From Methanosphaera stadtmanae (GTDB lineage Archaea; Methanobacteriota; Methanobacteria; Methanobacteriales; Methanobacteriaceae): a stretch of 35,710 nucleotides of DNA. Shown piece by piece: positions 18,326 through 26,208 of the stretch (positions are counted from its first letter, which is position 1; each line of letters opens with the position of its first letter). A program made the position numbers and the translations under genes. The stretch is taken from positions 55,007 through 90,716 of the forward strand of contig SUTR01000001.1 of the NCBI GenBank assembly GCA_015062825.1. The letters run 5' to 3'. A model generated the notes under the pieces. The model saw nothing but the letters and a program-made list of their open reading frames with translations, ran no database searches and was not told the DNA's origin.

Positions 18326-19390
18326 TTAGTCATCAAAGATTACAGCTGGTTTAATTAAATCTCTTGGTTTATCCCTCATAATTATCATTGCATCTTCGAT
18401 TTCTTCAAATTTATTAAATTTATGAGTGATTAATTTACTTGAGTCAAATCGTCCATATTGAACAAGTTTGACTAATTGTTCCATTCTTGCACGTCCACCA
18501 GGACATACTCCTCCACGAATAGTTTTATCTGCTAATCCTGCACCCCATCCTAATGCAGAGATTGGTATTGTTTCTACTCCATCATAATGAAGAACATTAC
18601 CTATTGTACCTCCAACTTTAAGTACTTCTAATGCTTCAGATAATGTATTTGCATTTCCTCCACCAATAACTACTTTATCTACACCTTGATTGTCGGTTAA
18701 GTCCATAATTTGTTCTACTGTATTACCATTATGGTAGTCTATTATTTCTGAAGCACCATATTCTTTTGCTACTTTAACTGCTTCTGGTCTACTTCCTACT
18801 GCTAAAATTCTAGATGCACCCATGAAGTTAGCTCCTGCTACTCCCATAAGTCCAACTGGTCCTATACCAAATACAGCAACTTCATCCCCTGGTTTAATAT
18901 CAGCTAATTCTGCACCATAGAAACCAGTTGTCATCATATCAGAAATCATTACTGCTTGTTCTAATGTTACTTCATCAGGTAAAAGTGCAAGGTTTGCATC
19001 AGCATCATTTACATGGAAATATTCTGCAAATACCCCATCTTTAAAAGTGATGAATGTCATTCCTGTTCCCATACCATAAGCATGTTGTCCAAAACCTTTT
19101 TGTGAATTTACAGTTTTGAAGTCAGGAGTAATAGCCGGTACAATTACACGATCTCCAGGTTTGAAATCTTTAACATGTGAACCTACTTCTTCCACTACAC
19201 CTGTTGCTTCATGACCTACTATACGATCTGGAGCATCAGACATGTATGCATGTCCCCATACTATATGTACATCAGATGTACATGGAGCTAAAGCTATAGG
19301 TCTTACTATTGCATCATATGGTCCACATTTAGGTTTATCTTTTTCAACCCATCCCATTTTGTCTTGATCTATTCTTGCTAATCCTTTCAT
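18326..19390 (-). CDS. adh: NADP-dependent secondary alcohol dehydrogenase (zinc type)
   Basis: A medium-chain zinc alcohol dehydrogenase that interconverts secondary alcohols and ketones (for example 2-propanol/acetone) with NADP(H). At 354 aa it is close to the 351-352 aa Clostridium beijerinckii/Thermoanaerobacter enzymes and resembles them throughout. The catalytic zinc ligands are visible as Cys37, His60 and Asp151, with Glu61 next to the His. The structural-zinc Cys cluster of horse-liver type enzymes is absent, as in that family. The Rossmann motif is GIGPVG at 175-180. The NADP-phosphate binders GSR (199-201) and Tyr219 match those known in the clostridial enzyme, one residue shifted. 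GGGAGG lies seven bases before the ATG. It may supply reducing equivalents from, or dispose of them into, alcohols; transfer from Firmicutes is an inference. Confidence 0.92.
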   Translation of the reverse strand: MKGLARIDQDKMGWVEKDKPKCGPYDAIVRPIALAPCTSDVHIVWGHAYMSDAPDRIVGHEATGVVEEVGSHVKDFKPGDRVIVPAITPDFKTVNSQKGFGQHAYGMGTGMTFITFKDGVFAEYFHVNDADANLALLPDEVTLEQAVMISDMMTTGFYGAELADIKPGDEVAVFGIGPVGLMGVAGANFMGASRILAVGSRPEAVKVAKEYGASEIIDYHNGNTVEQIMDLTDNQGVDKVVIGGGNANTLSEALEVLKVGGTIGNVLHYDGVETIPISALGWGAGLADKTIRGGVCPGGRARMEQLVKLVQYGRFDSSKLITHKFNKFEEIEDAMIIMRDKPRDLIKPAVIFDD

Positions 19391-19732
19391 GATATTTCCT
19401 CCCAGAGTATTTATAAATTTTTACTCTAAGTAATGTTTTTTCATTAAAAGTATATAATATTTATCCTAATTTATCATGACATATTATTTTAATAGTATTT
19501 CTAAAAAAAAGCATTTATTTCTTGTTAAATAAGAAATAGTTTTTCTAAAGTACTAAAATTTAGGATAAATAAAAATTTTTCAATTGAAATACGAAAATGA
19601 TACTTTTAATAATAATCTTTTTATTGTATAATAGTTTACTGTTATATATTTTTATACTAAAAAAATCATATCTAATCTTATAGTTAAAAAAAATAAATTC
19701 ATTAATAGAATTTAATACGTAGGGGGTTATAT
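19391..19732. promoter_or_regulatory. Divergent adh/nhaC regulatory region
   Basis: Holds both promoters. For adh (minus), GGGAGG at 19398-19403 and a TATA-like stretch near 19447-19462. For nhaC (plus), TTATATATTTTT near 19641-19652 and AGGGGGT at 19721-19727. Possible operators are AGAGTA-N11-TACTCT (19405-19427), just upstream of the adh ribosome-binding site, and an inverted pair ATTTATCCTAA (19459-19469)/TTAGGATAAAT (19560-19570). The second arm lies between the two promoters. Confidence 0.45.
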
Positions 19733-21451
19733 ATGAACGATAATGTGAAATTTGGATTTATTGCTTTTATATCAATTATTGCTCTTTTCATATTATCATT
19801 ATGGATATCCAATTCACCAACAGGAGTGGATAACTCAATTCGTTTTGGCTTATTAACACTTCTTCCAACATTAGTTGCAATTATATTAGCTTTTATAACA
19901 AAGAATACTATTTTATCGTTGTTTATGGGAGTATTTGTTGGAGAATTCATGTTGAATGTTAATGATCTTAACATCATATCTACAATTATAAATGCATTTT
20001 TAGACTTGGCTTCTCAGGTTATTACTTGTATGGCCGATCCATGGAATGCAGGTATTGTACTCCAATGTTTATTAATTGGGGGTATAATCCAATTGATTAC
20101 TAAAATGGGTGGTACTAAAGCTCTTGGTAATTATTTTGTGAAAAAAGCCAATACCCCTAAGAAAGCGCAGATATTCACTTGGTTATTGGGTTTATGTGTA
20201 TTTTTTGATGATTATGCAAATTCATTAATCGTTGGACCAATAATGAGACCGGTAATGGATAATCTTAAAGTATCTAGAGAAAAACTAGCATTTATAATAG
20301 ATGCTACTGCTGCTCCAGTTGCAGGTATAGCTATTATTTCTACATGGATTGGATTAGAAATTAGTTTAATTTCAGATGCATTTACTTCTCTTGGTGTTAC
20401 CAACATTTCAGGTTTTGGAATATTTATTCAAACCATTCCATATAGATTCTATAATATTTTTATATTAATATTTATCTTTATTTCAGCAATGACATTACTC
20501 GAATTTGGACCTATGAAAGAAGCAGAAGAAAAGGCTCGTAAAAGAAAGGATGATGAAGAAATAATTGTTACACAAGTAGCTAGCTTTGATGAAGTTGAAC
20601 CTATAGAATCAGCAGACTTATCAGTATGGAATGCAATTATTCCTCTACTTACATTAATAGTTGGAGCTCTTATAGCCTTTTATTGGAGTGGATATACAAC
20701 TATACTTGGAGGTACAGATCAAACATTAATTGCTTTGATGAAGACTAGTCCATTATCATTTGATGGCATATTCCAAGCATTATCACAATCAGATGCATCA
20801 GTTGCTTTATTTCAGTCAGCTTTGCTTGCATCCATTGTAGCAATTTTAATGGCTGTATGGAAGAAGATATTAAGCTTTGAAGATGCAATTGATGAATGGA
20901 TTGGTGGTATGAAAACAATTGTAATGACTGGTGTAATTTTATTATTAGCTTGGTCTTTAGGAGGAGTAATTGGTGAAATTCAAACAGCAAACTATCTTGT
21001 TGGTCTCTTGAGTAATACTATCCCACCATTTATATTACCAACATTAATATTCATATTGGGAGCATTAATATCATTTGCTACTGGAAGTGCATATGGGACA
21101 ATGAGTATTCTTATGCCTCTTGCTATCCCTCTTGCATGGGCTGTTGGTACGGGTGACATAAACTTTACAATAATAACAACTAGTGGCGTATTGACAGGTG
21201 CCATCTTTGGAGATCATTGTTCTCCAATATCAGATACAACTATTCTTTCATCAATGGGATCAAGTTGTAATCATATTGATCATGTTCAAACACAGATAGT
21301 TTATGCAATATATGTGGCAATTATTGCCATAGCATTTGGTTATATTCCTGCAGGTTTAGGAATTAGCTGGTATTTATTACTTCCAATTGGAGTAATTGTA
21401 ATGTATATTGGCCTTAGAATATTAGGTCAAAAGGTAGAATTTGAAAGTTAG
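19733..21451 (+). CDS. nhaC: NhaC-family Na+/H+ antiporter
   Basis: A 572-residue polytopic membrane protein of the NhaC family, exchanging Na+ for H+ (or a related organic substrate, as in the malate/lactate branch) across the cytoplasmic membrane. About a dozen hydrophobic segments are visible, beginning 'FGFIAFISIIALFILSLWI'. The family hallmark GDHCSPISDTTILSSMG lies near residues 493-509, and 'FFDDYANSLIVGPIMRP' near residue 160 holds conserved charged residues typical of the family. A charged cytoplasmic loop ('EEAEEKARKRKDDEE'-like) sits near residues 262-280. The ATG is six bases after AGGGGGT. The gene is monocistronic, with its own terminator. The exact substrate cannot be told from sequence alone. 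Confidence 0.88.
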   Translation: MNDNVKFGFIAFISIIALFILSLWISNSPTGVDNSIRFGLLTLLPTLVAIILAFITKNTILSLFMGVFVGEFMLNVNDLNIISTIINAFLDLASQVITCMADPWNAGIVLQCLLIGGIIQLITKMGGTKALGNYFVKKANTPKKAQIFTWLLGLCVFFDDYANSLIVGPIMRPVMDNLKVSREKLAFIIDATAAPVAGIAIISTWIGLEISLISDAFTSLGVTNISGFGIFIQTIPYRFYNIFILIFIFISAMTLLEFGPMKEAEEKARKRKDDEEIIVTQVASFDEVEPIESADLSVWNAIIPLLTLIVGALIAFYWSGYTTILGGTDQTLIALMKTSPLSFDGIFQALSQSDASVALFQSALLASIVAILMAVWKKILSFEDAIDEWIGGMKTIVMTGVILLLAWSLGGVIGEIQTANYLVGLLSNTIPPFILPTLIFILGALISFATGSAYGTMSILMPLAIPLAWAVGTGDINFTIITTSGVLTGAIFGDHCSPISDTTILSSMGSSCNHIDHVQTQIVYAIYVAIIAIAFGYIPAGLGISWYLLLPIGVIVMYIGLRILGQKVEFES

Positions 21452-21478
21452 GATATCTATCCTAAATACTTTTTTTTT
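21448..21478 (+). terminator. Hairpin plus T8 terminator of nhaC
   Basis: TTAGGATA (21448-21455) and TATCCTAA (21458-21465) form an 8-bp inverted repeat overlapping the nhaC stop codon, followed by T8 (21471-21478). The same TTAGGATA word occurs in the adh/nhaC promoter region. Confidence 0.7.
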
Positions 21479-21643
21479 GGAATAACCGTTTAATTAGAGT
21501 TATTATATTTTTATCCACCGTGTTAAACTATTTTTTTGGGATACTTTTTATATGTTAATTATTCTATAAAAATTAGGCCTATCCTTAATACATTGCAATA
21601 TTATATATATTAGAGTATAAAATTAAATATGAAAAATAATACT

Positions 21644-21684
21644 AAAAAAAGAATATATAATATTTAATCTAATAAAGATTAAAT
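21644..21684 (-). terminator. Hairpin plus T7 terminator of the CPBP protease gene
   Basis: ATTTAATCT (21662-21670) and AGATTAAAT (21676-21684) form a 9-bp stem with a 5-base loop. On the minus strand a T7 run (21644-21650) follows. Confidence 0.6.
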
Positions 21685-21701
21685 TTATAATGATAAATAT
21701 T

Positions 21702-22595
21702 TTAAATATTTTCTTCTTTAAACCATCCGAATTTCTTTGATATGTAATAAGTTAATGCACAGGCAAACAATACTGAAACAATATTTAATAGGAAATTTGT
21801 CATGGTTATATTTGTAGCTACTTGTGAAAGTCCAAATCCTGCAAATATAAATGATATTAAATTATTTGCTGAATGTATACCAGAAGACATTTCTATACCT
21901 TTAGTAAAATAGGTTATGAAACCAAAGAGTATTCCTGTAATTAATACACCAAGAACTCCTAAAATGCTATATGGATGTAATGCAGCAAAGAATAAACTTT
22001 GAGCCACAATTGCAATTATAGGCATTTCAATCCAGGAACCCACAGTTTGCATTATATATCCACGCATAAAGAATTCTTCACCGATACATTGAATTGGAAT
22101 AATTATTATTGCTAGTATAAATGTTAATGCAGTGAAATTATTATGAAACTTATGTCCTTCTATCATTGAAACAATAAATTGTAGAATTATATAGATTAGT
22201 AATGAACAAGCTAATGTTTTAAAGTAGATTTTCCAATTCCATCCATTACGTGATGAACAATATGAAGAAAATGGCCTGTAATTAATAATTCTATTTGCAA
22301 TATATAATGCAGGAATTACCAATCCTATTGCCAGTATGGATACAAGACCTATAACACTATATGCATTTAATGCATCATATCCGCCTCTCTCCAATTTCAT
22401 AAATGCACCTATTCCACCACTGCCTGGAATCATTGCTCCTATATAATATAACATCATCAATAATATACCCGTTATTATTACAGTTATAATACCGACCAGT
22501 AAGGGTTTATACCATTTATATTCTTTAAATGTTTTAGGAAATGATGTATATTCAGCAACATTGCTTAATTCATCAAGATTTAATTTATCAAACAT
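21702..22595 (-). CDS. CPBP-family intramembrane glutamic protease (CAAX/Abi type)
   Basis: A 297-residue membrane protein with about eight hydrophobic segments. The three motifs of the CPBP (CAAX protease / bacteriocin-processing, Abi) family are all present: EExxxR at 173-178 (in 'GEEFFMRGY'), FxxxH at 203-207 (in 'FFAALHP') and HxxxN at 241-245 (in 'HSANNL'). The catalytic residues therefore look intact. Relatives include eukaryotic Rce1, which trims prenylated proteins, and bacterial bacteriocin-immunity proteins; the archaeal substrate is unknown. A strong AAGGAGGT (22603-22610) precedes the ATG by seven bases, suggesting good expression. The gene converges on nhaC, each with its own terminator, so no operon link is implied. 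Confidence 0.9.
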   Translation of the reverse strand: MFDKLNLDELSNVAEYTSFPKTFKEYKWYKPLLVGIITVIITGILLMMLYYIGAMIPGSGGIGAFMKLERGGYDALNAYSVIGLVSILAIGLVIPALYIANRIINYRPFSSYCSSRNGWNWKIYFKTLACSLLIYIILQFIVSMIEGHKFHNNFTALTFILAIIIIPIQCIGEEFFMRGYIMQTVGSWIEMPIIAIVAQSLFFAALHPYSILGVLGVLITGILFGFITYFTKGIEMSSGIHSANNLISFIFAGFGLSQVATNITMTNFLLNIVSVLFACALTYYISKKFGWFKEENI

Positions 22596-22853
22596 GCGAT
22601 TTACCTCCTTTTTATTAAATTATATAAAATTTATATTTATTTATTATAAAGATTATTTATTGGTATGTAAAAATAAATATATATTATTTTTGTAATAAAA
22701 ATTTCCATATAAATAACAGATTATAGTTATATTGAAGAATTTTCTAATCATTATACACTTAAATGAGCAATTATATGTAACTTAAAAAAATAGTAAAATA
22801 TATTATTTTTTTAATTGTAAAGTAAATAGTAAGATAAATAAAGGAAGTCCATA

Positions 22854-23620
22854 ATGTATTATGACATAATCTTTTTAATAATAATTGAAATAATAATTAG
22901 TTTGACAATAATTTTCTTGGTGAAAAGATATATATAAAACTTGTATCAAAAAGAGACAAACGATTATATAATGTTAATGAATATTTACTCAAGAAGAGGT
23001 AAGTACACTAAAACAAGTTATTTATTTAGTAATAATAGTATTGTTGGGTATCGATATAGTTTATATCTTTATTTCTGTGGATTACTATTATTTAGCAATT
23101 TTTGACATATTATTATCATTGTTTTGTGGTATAAGATTTAAACATACATTAAAATATAAGTTATTCTTATTTTGTTTATTGCCATTAGCTTCAATGACAT
23201 TTCTAATTACAGGTAAATGAGGATTTTATATTAATTGATATAATACATGTTATTGGATTAGGATATTCAATTAAATTATATTATGATAAGTTTAAGAATT
23301 ATACTTATTCTAATCAATTAGGTTATACTATTTTATTATTATTTACAATTGTATTCTTAAGTCTGTTGTTTACATCATTTGTGGAAGGAGTATCCTTGCT
23401 TGATGCTTTAGTAATGGTTTCTAATGCATTTACCAGTAATGGTTATGTGGTATTGGGCCAGTCAATTCCTGGTAAAATTGACAGTGTCCTATTAGTATGG
23501 AGCGGATATGTATTATCTGGTGTGAGTACTGCAACCCTTACGGCAGCTATAATACTAAAAAATGTAAATAAACGATTAGATAAATTTGAAGATAAACTTG
23601 ATGAAATTAGTAAAAAATAA
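22854..23620 (+). pseudogene. Decayed potassium-channel-like gene (Ion_trans_2 pore)
   Basis: Three blocks of one ancestral protein can be read in three frames. Block 1 (22854-22980) starts at ATG after AAGGAAG with 'MYYDIIFLIIIEIIISL' but contains TAA at 22935-22937. Block 2 (22981-23217) gives 'IFTQEEVSTLKQVIYLVII' and two membrane segments, ending in a TGA at 23218. Block 3 (23208-23620) continues with 'VNEDFILIDIIHVIGLGYS', another membrane helix, a pore-like 'FTSNGYVVLG' and a final helix with 'GVSTATLTAAII', then a coiled charged tail. The last part resembles two-helix K+ channel domains, but the filter is SNGYVVLG, not TVGYG. Only 23366-23620 would look like an intact ORF from a TTG. 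A sequencing error could explain single frameshifts, but not easily all three lesions. Confidence 0.6.
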
Positions 23621-23637
23621 GAGTATCTTCAATTAAA

Positions 23638-23658
23638 CAACTTTTTTTTGTTTTTTTA
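23638..23658 (+). terminator. T-rich terminator after the channel remnant
   Basis: Two T-runs (T8 and T7) separated by a G follow the stop codon by about 18 bases. Confidence 0.4.
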
Positions 23659-23875
23659 AAATTCTTATATGATGTTTTTTTTTCTATTTGGAATTTTTTA
23701 AAAATTATTTAGACTATTTTAAGCATAATTAGTTATTTATTTTATTAATTGAGTGTTTCTATTCAATTAATTTTTTTTGTATTTTTTTTATTCAAGATCA
23801 TAAATTTGATTAATTTAATACGATATTTATAATTTTTATGATAAAATGGGTGTTTTTTTCTTCTGCCCTTTGAAT

Positions 23876-24070
23876 AGTTATCAAGACCCCTCTAATTTAT
23901 TGATGAAATATTATTAATATTCTTGTATATATTAATATCGAATATGATAAATAGTTATGAATTTATAAGTATATTATTATAAATAATTATATTTTAGTTG
24001 CTTTTTACGAGTAGTTATCAGTACCCCTCGGATTACTTATCAAGACCCCCTAATACTTATCACGTGCTCT
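23876..24070. repeat. Iteron-like repeats, (A)(G/C)TTATCAAGACCCC
   Basis: Four related sites: AGTTATCAAGACCCCTCTAAT (23876), AGTTATCAGTACCCCTCGGAT (24013), ACTTATCAAGACCCCCTAAT (24035) and a weaker ACTTATCACGTGCTCT (24055). The last three are spaced 22 and 20 bp apart, all in the same direction, and the first lies 137 bp upstream. The GC-rich CCCC core is striking in this background. They could bind a regulator of the downstream small genes, or be replication iterons of an integrated element; neither is shown. Confidence 0.6.
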
Positions 24071-24167
24071 TAGAAGTCCTTTATATTAACAGTTTTACAT
24101 AAGATGAAGTAGGAAACATGAATATTATATTACTATACTGTCAATCAAAATTTTTAAGGTGAGAATT

Positions 24168-24341
24168 ATGTTAAATATATTAAAAAGAAACAAAGTACCA
24201 ACACTCTATCAGAAAAAAGCAATAGTAAATAATGATATTAATATAGAAGAATATGATCCAATGGCAATCATGACACTAATACTGATTCCAACATTATTCT
24301 TAATATCTATGAAATTATTCATGAGCTTCGGTTGTTTATAA
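24168..24341 (+). CDS. Small membrane-anchored hypothetical protein, 57 aa
   Basis: ATG at 24168 follows AAGGTGAG (24156-24163) by four bases, which supports this start over an upstream in-frame GTG that lies inside the ribosome-binding site. The N-terminal half is polar ('MLNILKRNKVPTLYQKKA', then 'NNDINIEEYDP'). The C-terminal half is one membrane helix ('MAIMTLILIPTLFLISMKLF'), ending 'SFGCL'. This suggests a C-tail-anchored small protein with its head in the cytoplasm. No family is recognised. It lies directly downstream of the iteron-like repeats, which may control it. Confidence 0.55.
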   Translation: MLNILKRNKVPTLYQKKAIVNNDINIEEYDPMAIMTLILIPTLFLISMKLFMSFGCL

Positions 24342-24383
24342 AAAATCAGTAATAAAATTATATCATACAAGGAGTGGATTTAA

Positions 24384-24512
24384 TTGACAGTAAATAAAGA
24401 AACTATCAAATATAATATTAAACAAAACATCAAAAATAACAAAAAAGAAATTACAATAGAAATCCCAAAATTCAATAGAAATTCAATAATTAATTATTAT
24501 AATATCTATTAA
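24384..24512 (+). CDS. Tiny basic hypothetical protein, 42 aa, TTG start
   Basis: AAGGAG (24369-24374) lies nine bases before a TTG that opens a 42-codon frame (MTVNKETIKYNIKQN... ending NYYNIY). The peptide is rich in Asn, Lys and Ile and has no membrane segment. It sits 42 bases after the previous small gene and ends exactly at a strong terminator hairpin, which supports a real transcription unit of two small genes. The rare start codon and low complexity leave doubt. Confidence 0.4.
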   Translation: MTVNKETIKYNIKQNIKNNKKEITIEIPKFNRNSIINYYNIY

Positions 24513-24574
24513 TCATTAGTCTTCAGAAAACTAAAAAAAATAAGACTAATTGATTAATCCCAATACTCTTTTTT
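24509..24574 (+). terminator. Long hairpin terminator after the small-gene pair
   Basis: TTAATCATTAGTCTT (24509-24523) pairs with AAGACTAATTGATTAA (24542-24557) over 15 bp with a single bulged T. An A-rich loop separates the arms and T6 follows (24569-24574). Confidence 0.65.
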
Positions 24575-24659
24575 AACATTCTTTTTATATTAAAATAAAT
24601 AAAATATTTAAATATTGAATATTAAACTATTACATAGAAATTTTTAAGTGAGTATTAAC

Positions 24660-25298
24660 ATGAGAAAATGTGAAAATTGCGGATATGAAAATGAAGATAA
24701 TGCAATTAAATGTTCTAGATGTAATTATTTATTTATCGAATATGAGAAGAAAAATCAGACCATTGAAGAAAAAACAACTATAACCAATAATAACACGATA
24801 GTCAATAATGATTTTATATATCAAGCAAATAGTTATAACGATGACAATGGTTATTATGAAATAAATCTTTCAGAAAATTATAATATCCATAATCAATTAA
24901 GTACAGATAATTATCAAAAAGAAGATAATGAAGATATAAACAATACATTAAACAATGATATTTTAAACAACTATTACATTGATAAACAAAGAGATATCAA
25001 AGTAAATGATAATAACCTCAAACATAAAAATCCAATTATAGGACTTGTATTATCATTTATTGTATCCGGTCTTGGAAATATTTATGCAGGATTATATAGA
25101 AGAGGTATTTTTCAGATAATAATATCAGTCATGCTAAATTATTTAACATTCTACATATTCCCAAATAATATGATTTTAACTATGATTAATTTAATTTGGG
25201 CATTCTATGTAATGTATGATTCCTACATATGTATTGTTGCTCGTAATGCAGGCAAAGAAGTTCCATTACTTTTGGGATTTATACGTTTTAAAGAATAA
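24660..25298 (+). CDS. Zinc-ribbon plus TM2-like membrane protein, 212 aa
   Basis: The N-terminus is a short zinc ribbon with CxxC pairs at Cys4/Cys7 and Cys18/Cys21 ('MRKCENCGYENEDNAIKCSR'). A long low-complexity Asn/Asp-rich linker follows (residues about 30-120). The last 90 residues hold three hydrophobic segments, with 'GLGNIYAGLYRRGIFQI' resembling the turn of TM2-type domains. I chose the ATG at 24660 because AAGTGAG (24645-24651) is correctly spaced before it; an in-frame GTG at 24648 lies inside that site. The protein is probably anchored in the membrane with the ribbon inside. No specific function can be named. Its 3' end overlaps the convergent gene by 11 bases. Confidence 0.75.
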   Translation: MRKCENCGYENEDNAIKCSRCNYLFIEYEKKNQTIEEKTTITNNNTIVNNDFIYQANSYNDDNGYYEINLSENYNIHNQLSTDNYQKEDNEDINNTLNNDILNNYYIDKQRDIKVNDNNLKHKNPIIGLVLSFIVSGLGNIYAGLYRRGIFQIIISVMLNYLTFYIFPNNMILTMINLIWAFYVMYDSYICIVARNAGKEVPLLLGFIRFKE

Positions 25299-25668
25299 CA
25301 TTTTCATATTCAGGATATTTTTCAATAAATTCTTTGACTTCATCTTCTAAGTGATTAAACCATGCTTCATGATTTAAGTCCCGTGAAAAATGTTTTATTT
25401 CCACCATTTTCCTTTTCTGTTTTTTATCTTTTATTTTATCAGTAATTGTTTGATCCACTTCTGGTATTTTAATGTCATTTTCAGCTTTTCCTGGATATGC
25501 TATGTTAACATCTTCAAACATTGTAGGTATTAAATCTCCATTTTCATATGTTTTTAAGAACATCTCTTCATAATTTTCGGCAATATATCTATAATTTAAT
25601 CGTATTTGTACAAATTCATTTTCTTGTTGAGTCATTTGCTCTAATTTTTCATAGTTCCATTCTTTCAT
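25288..25668 (-). CDS. Hypothetical soluble protein, 126 aa
   Basis: A charged, mostly helical protein without signal or membrane segments ('MKEWNYEKLEQMTQQENEF' ... 'KEFIEKYPEYENVIL'). The middle part carries 'KDKKQKRKMVEIKHFSRDL'. No family is recognised. GAGG at 25680-25683 is 11 bases from the ATG at 25668 but only two from a possible GTG at 25677, so the ATG is preferred. The gene ends 11 bases inside the zinc-ribbon gene on the other strand. It could be a small regulator or partner of another protein; nothing in the sequence decides this. Confidence 0.6.
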   Translation of the reverse strand: MKEWNYEKLEQMTQQENEFVQIRLNYRYIAENYEEMFLKTYENGDLIPTMFEDVNIAYPGKAENDIKIPEVDQTITDKIKDKKQKRKMVEIKHFSRDLNHEAWFNHLEDEVKEFIEKYPEYENVIL

Positions 25669-26208
25669 TAATGACACATCCTCATAATTATATGTATATC
25701 TTATTTTATTTCTTGTTTTTTATAATTTAATTATACACTAACAAAAAAAATATAATACTTTCTAAAAATTACTAAATCATGAAATCTAAACTATAATAAA
25801 ATGTAATACTATCTATGTATTAATATCAGAGATTTAGATAGAATATAACCCATAATTAACTTTATTTTATAAATAATACCTATTTTAATGTTAAAACTAT
25901 AAAATAATTTTATATTTTATTTCATTAAAGTATTCAGTAGTTTTTTGAGTTTTTTGAAAATTATATTATTTATCATCAATAAATAAATAATGTTTAATAA
26001 TATTAATTATACATTATAATTTATACACATTTACATATATTTTAGTGTTTCCTAAACTTAATTTAGTTATACTTAAATATAAATTATTCAAACCTAAAAA
26101 GAAACATATTTAAATACTATAAACAACTTAGATTTATTTGTAGAATAATTTGTATTATTTGAGAAATATTATTCTAATTTATAATAGATAACAAAAAAAG
26201 TGATAAAT
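25669..26208. promoter_or_regulatory. Divergent intergenic region upstream of the metal-efflux operon
   Basis: About 530 bases of AT-rich spacer between diverging genes. For the plus-strand operon, CATATTTAAATACTATAAAC (26105-26124) is a TATA-box candidate. Just before it, TTTAG/CTAAA words alternate at 26041-26066 (TTTAG-N6-CTAAA-N5-TTTAG). They could be a metalloregulator operator; this is only a guess. No ORF or RNA gene is seen. Confidence 0.35.

Larger units (their letters stand above)
23621..24167. other. Intergenic region carrying iteron-like repeats
   Basis: No protein gene is seen. The left part is T-rich. The right part holds four related sites listed separately (23876-24070) and leads into the promoter and ribosome-binding site (AAGGTGAG at 24156-24163) of the small gene at 24168. 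Confidence 0.5.

Noticed and set aside
19702-19977. Minus-strand ORF of 91 codons overlapping the nhaC start
   Set aside because: Antisense to nhaC and its ribosome-binding site; no initiation signals and no recognisable protein features.
22971-23106. 44-codon ORF starting MLMNIYSRRGK
   Set aside because: It is an out-of-frame reading of the decayed channel gene; the alternative frame gives clear membrane helices.
23876-24070. CRISPR array
   Set aside because: The repeats are short and imperfect with almost no spacers between the tandem copies, and no cas genes lie nearby.
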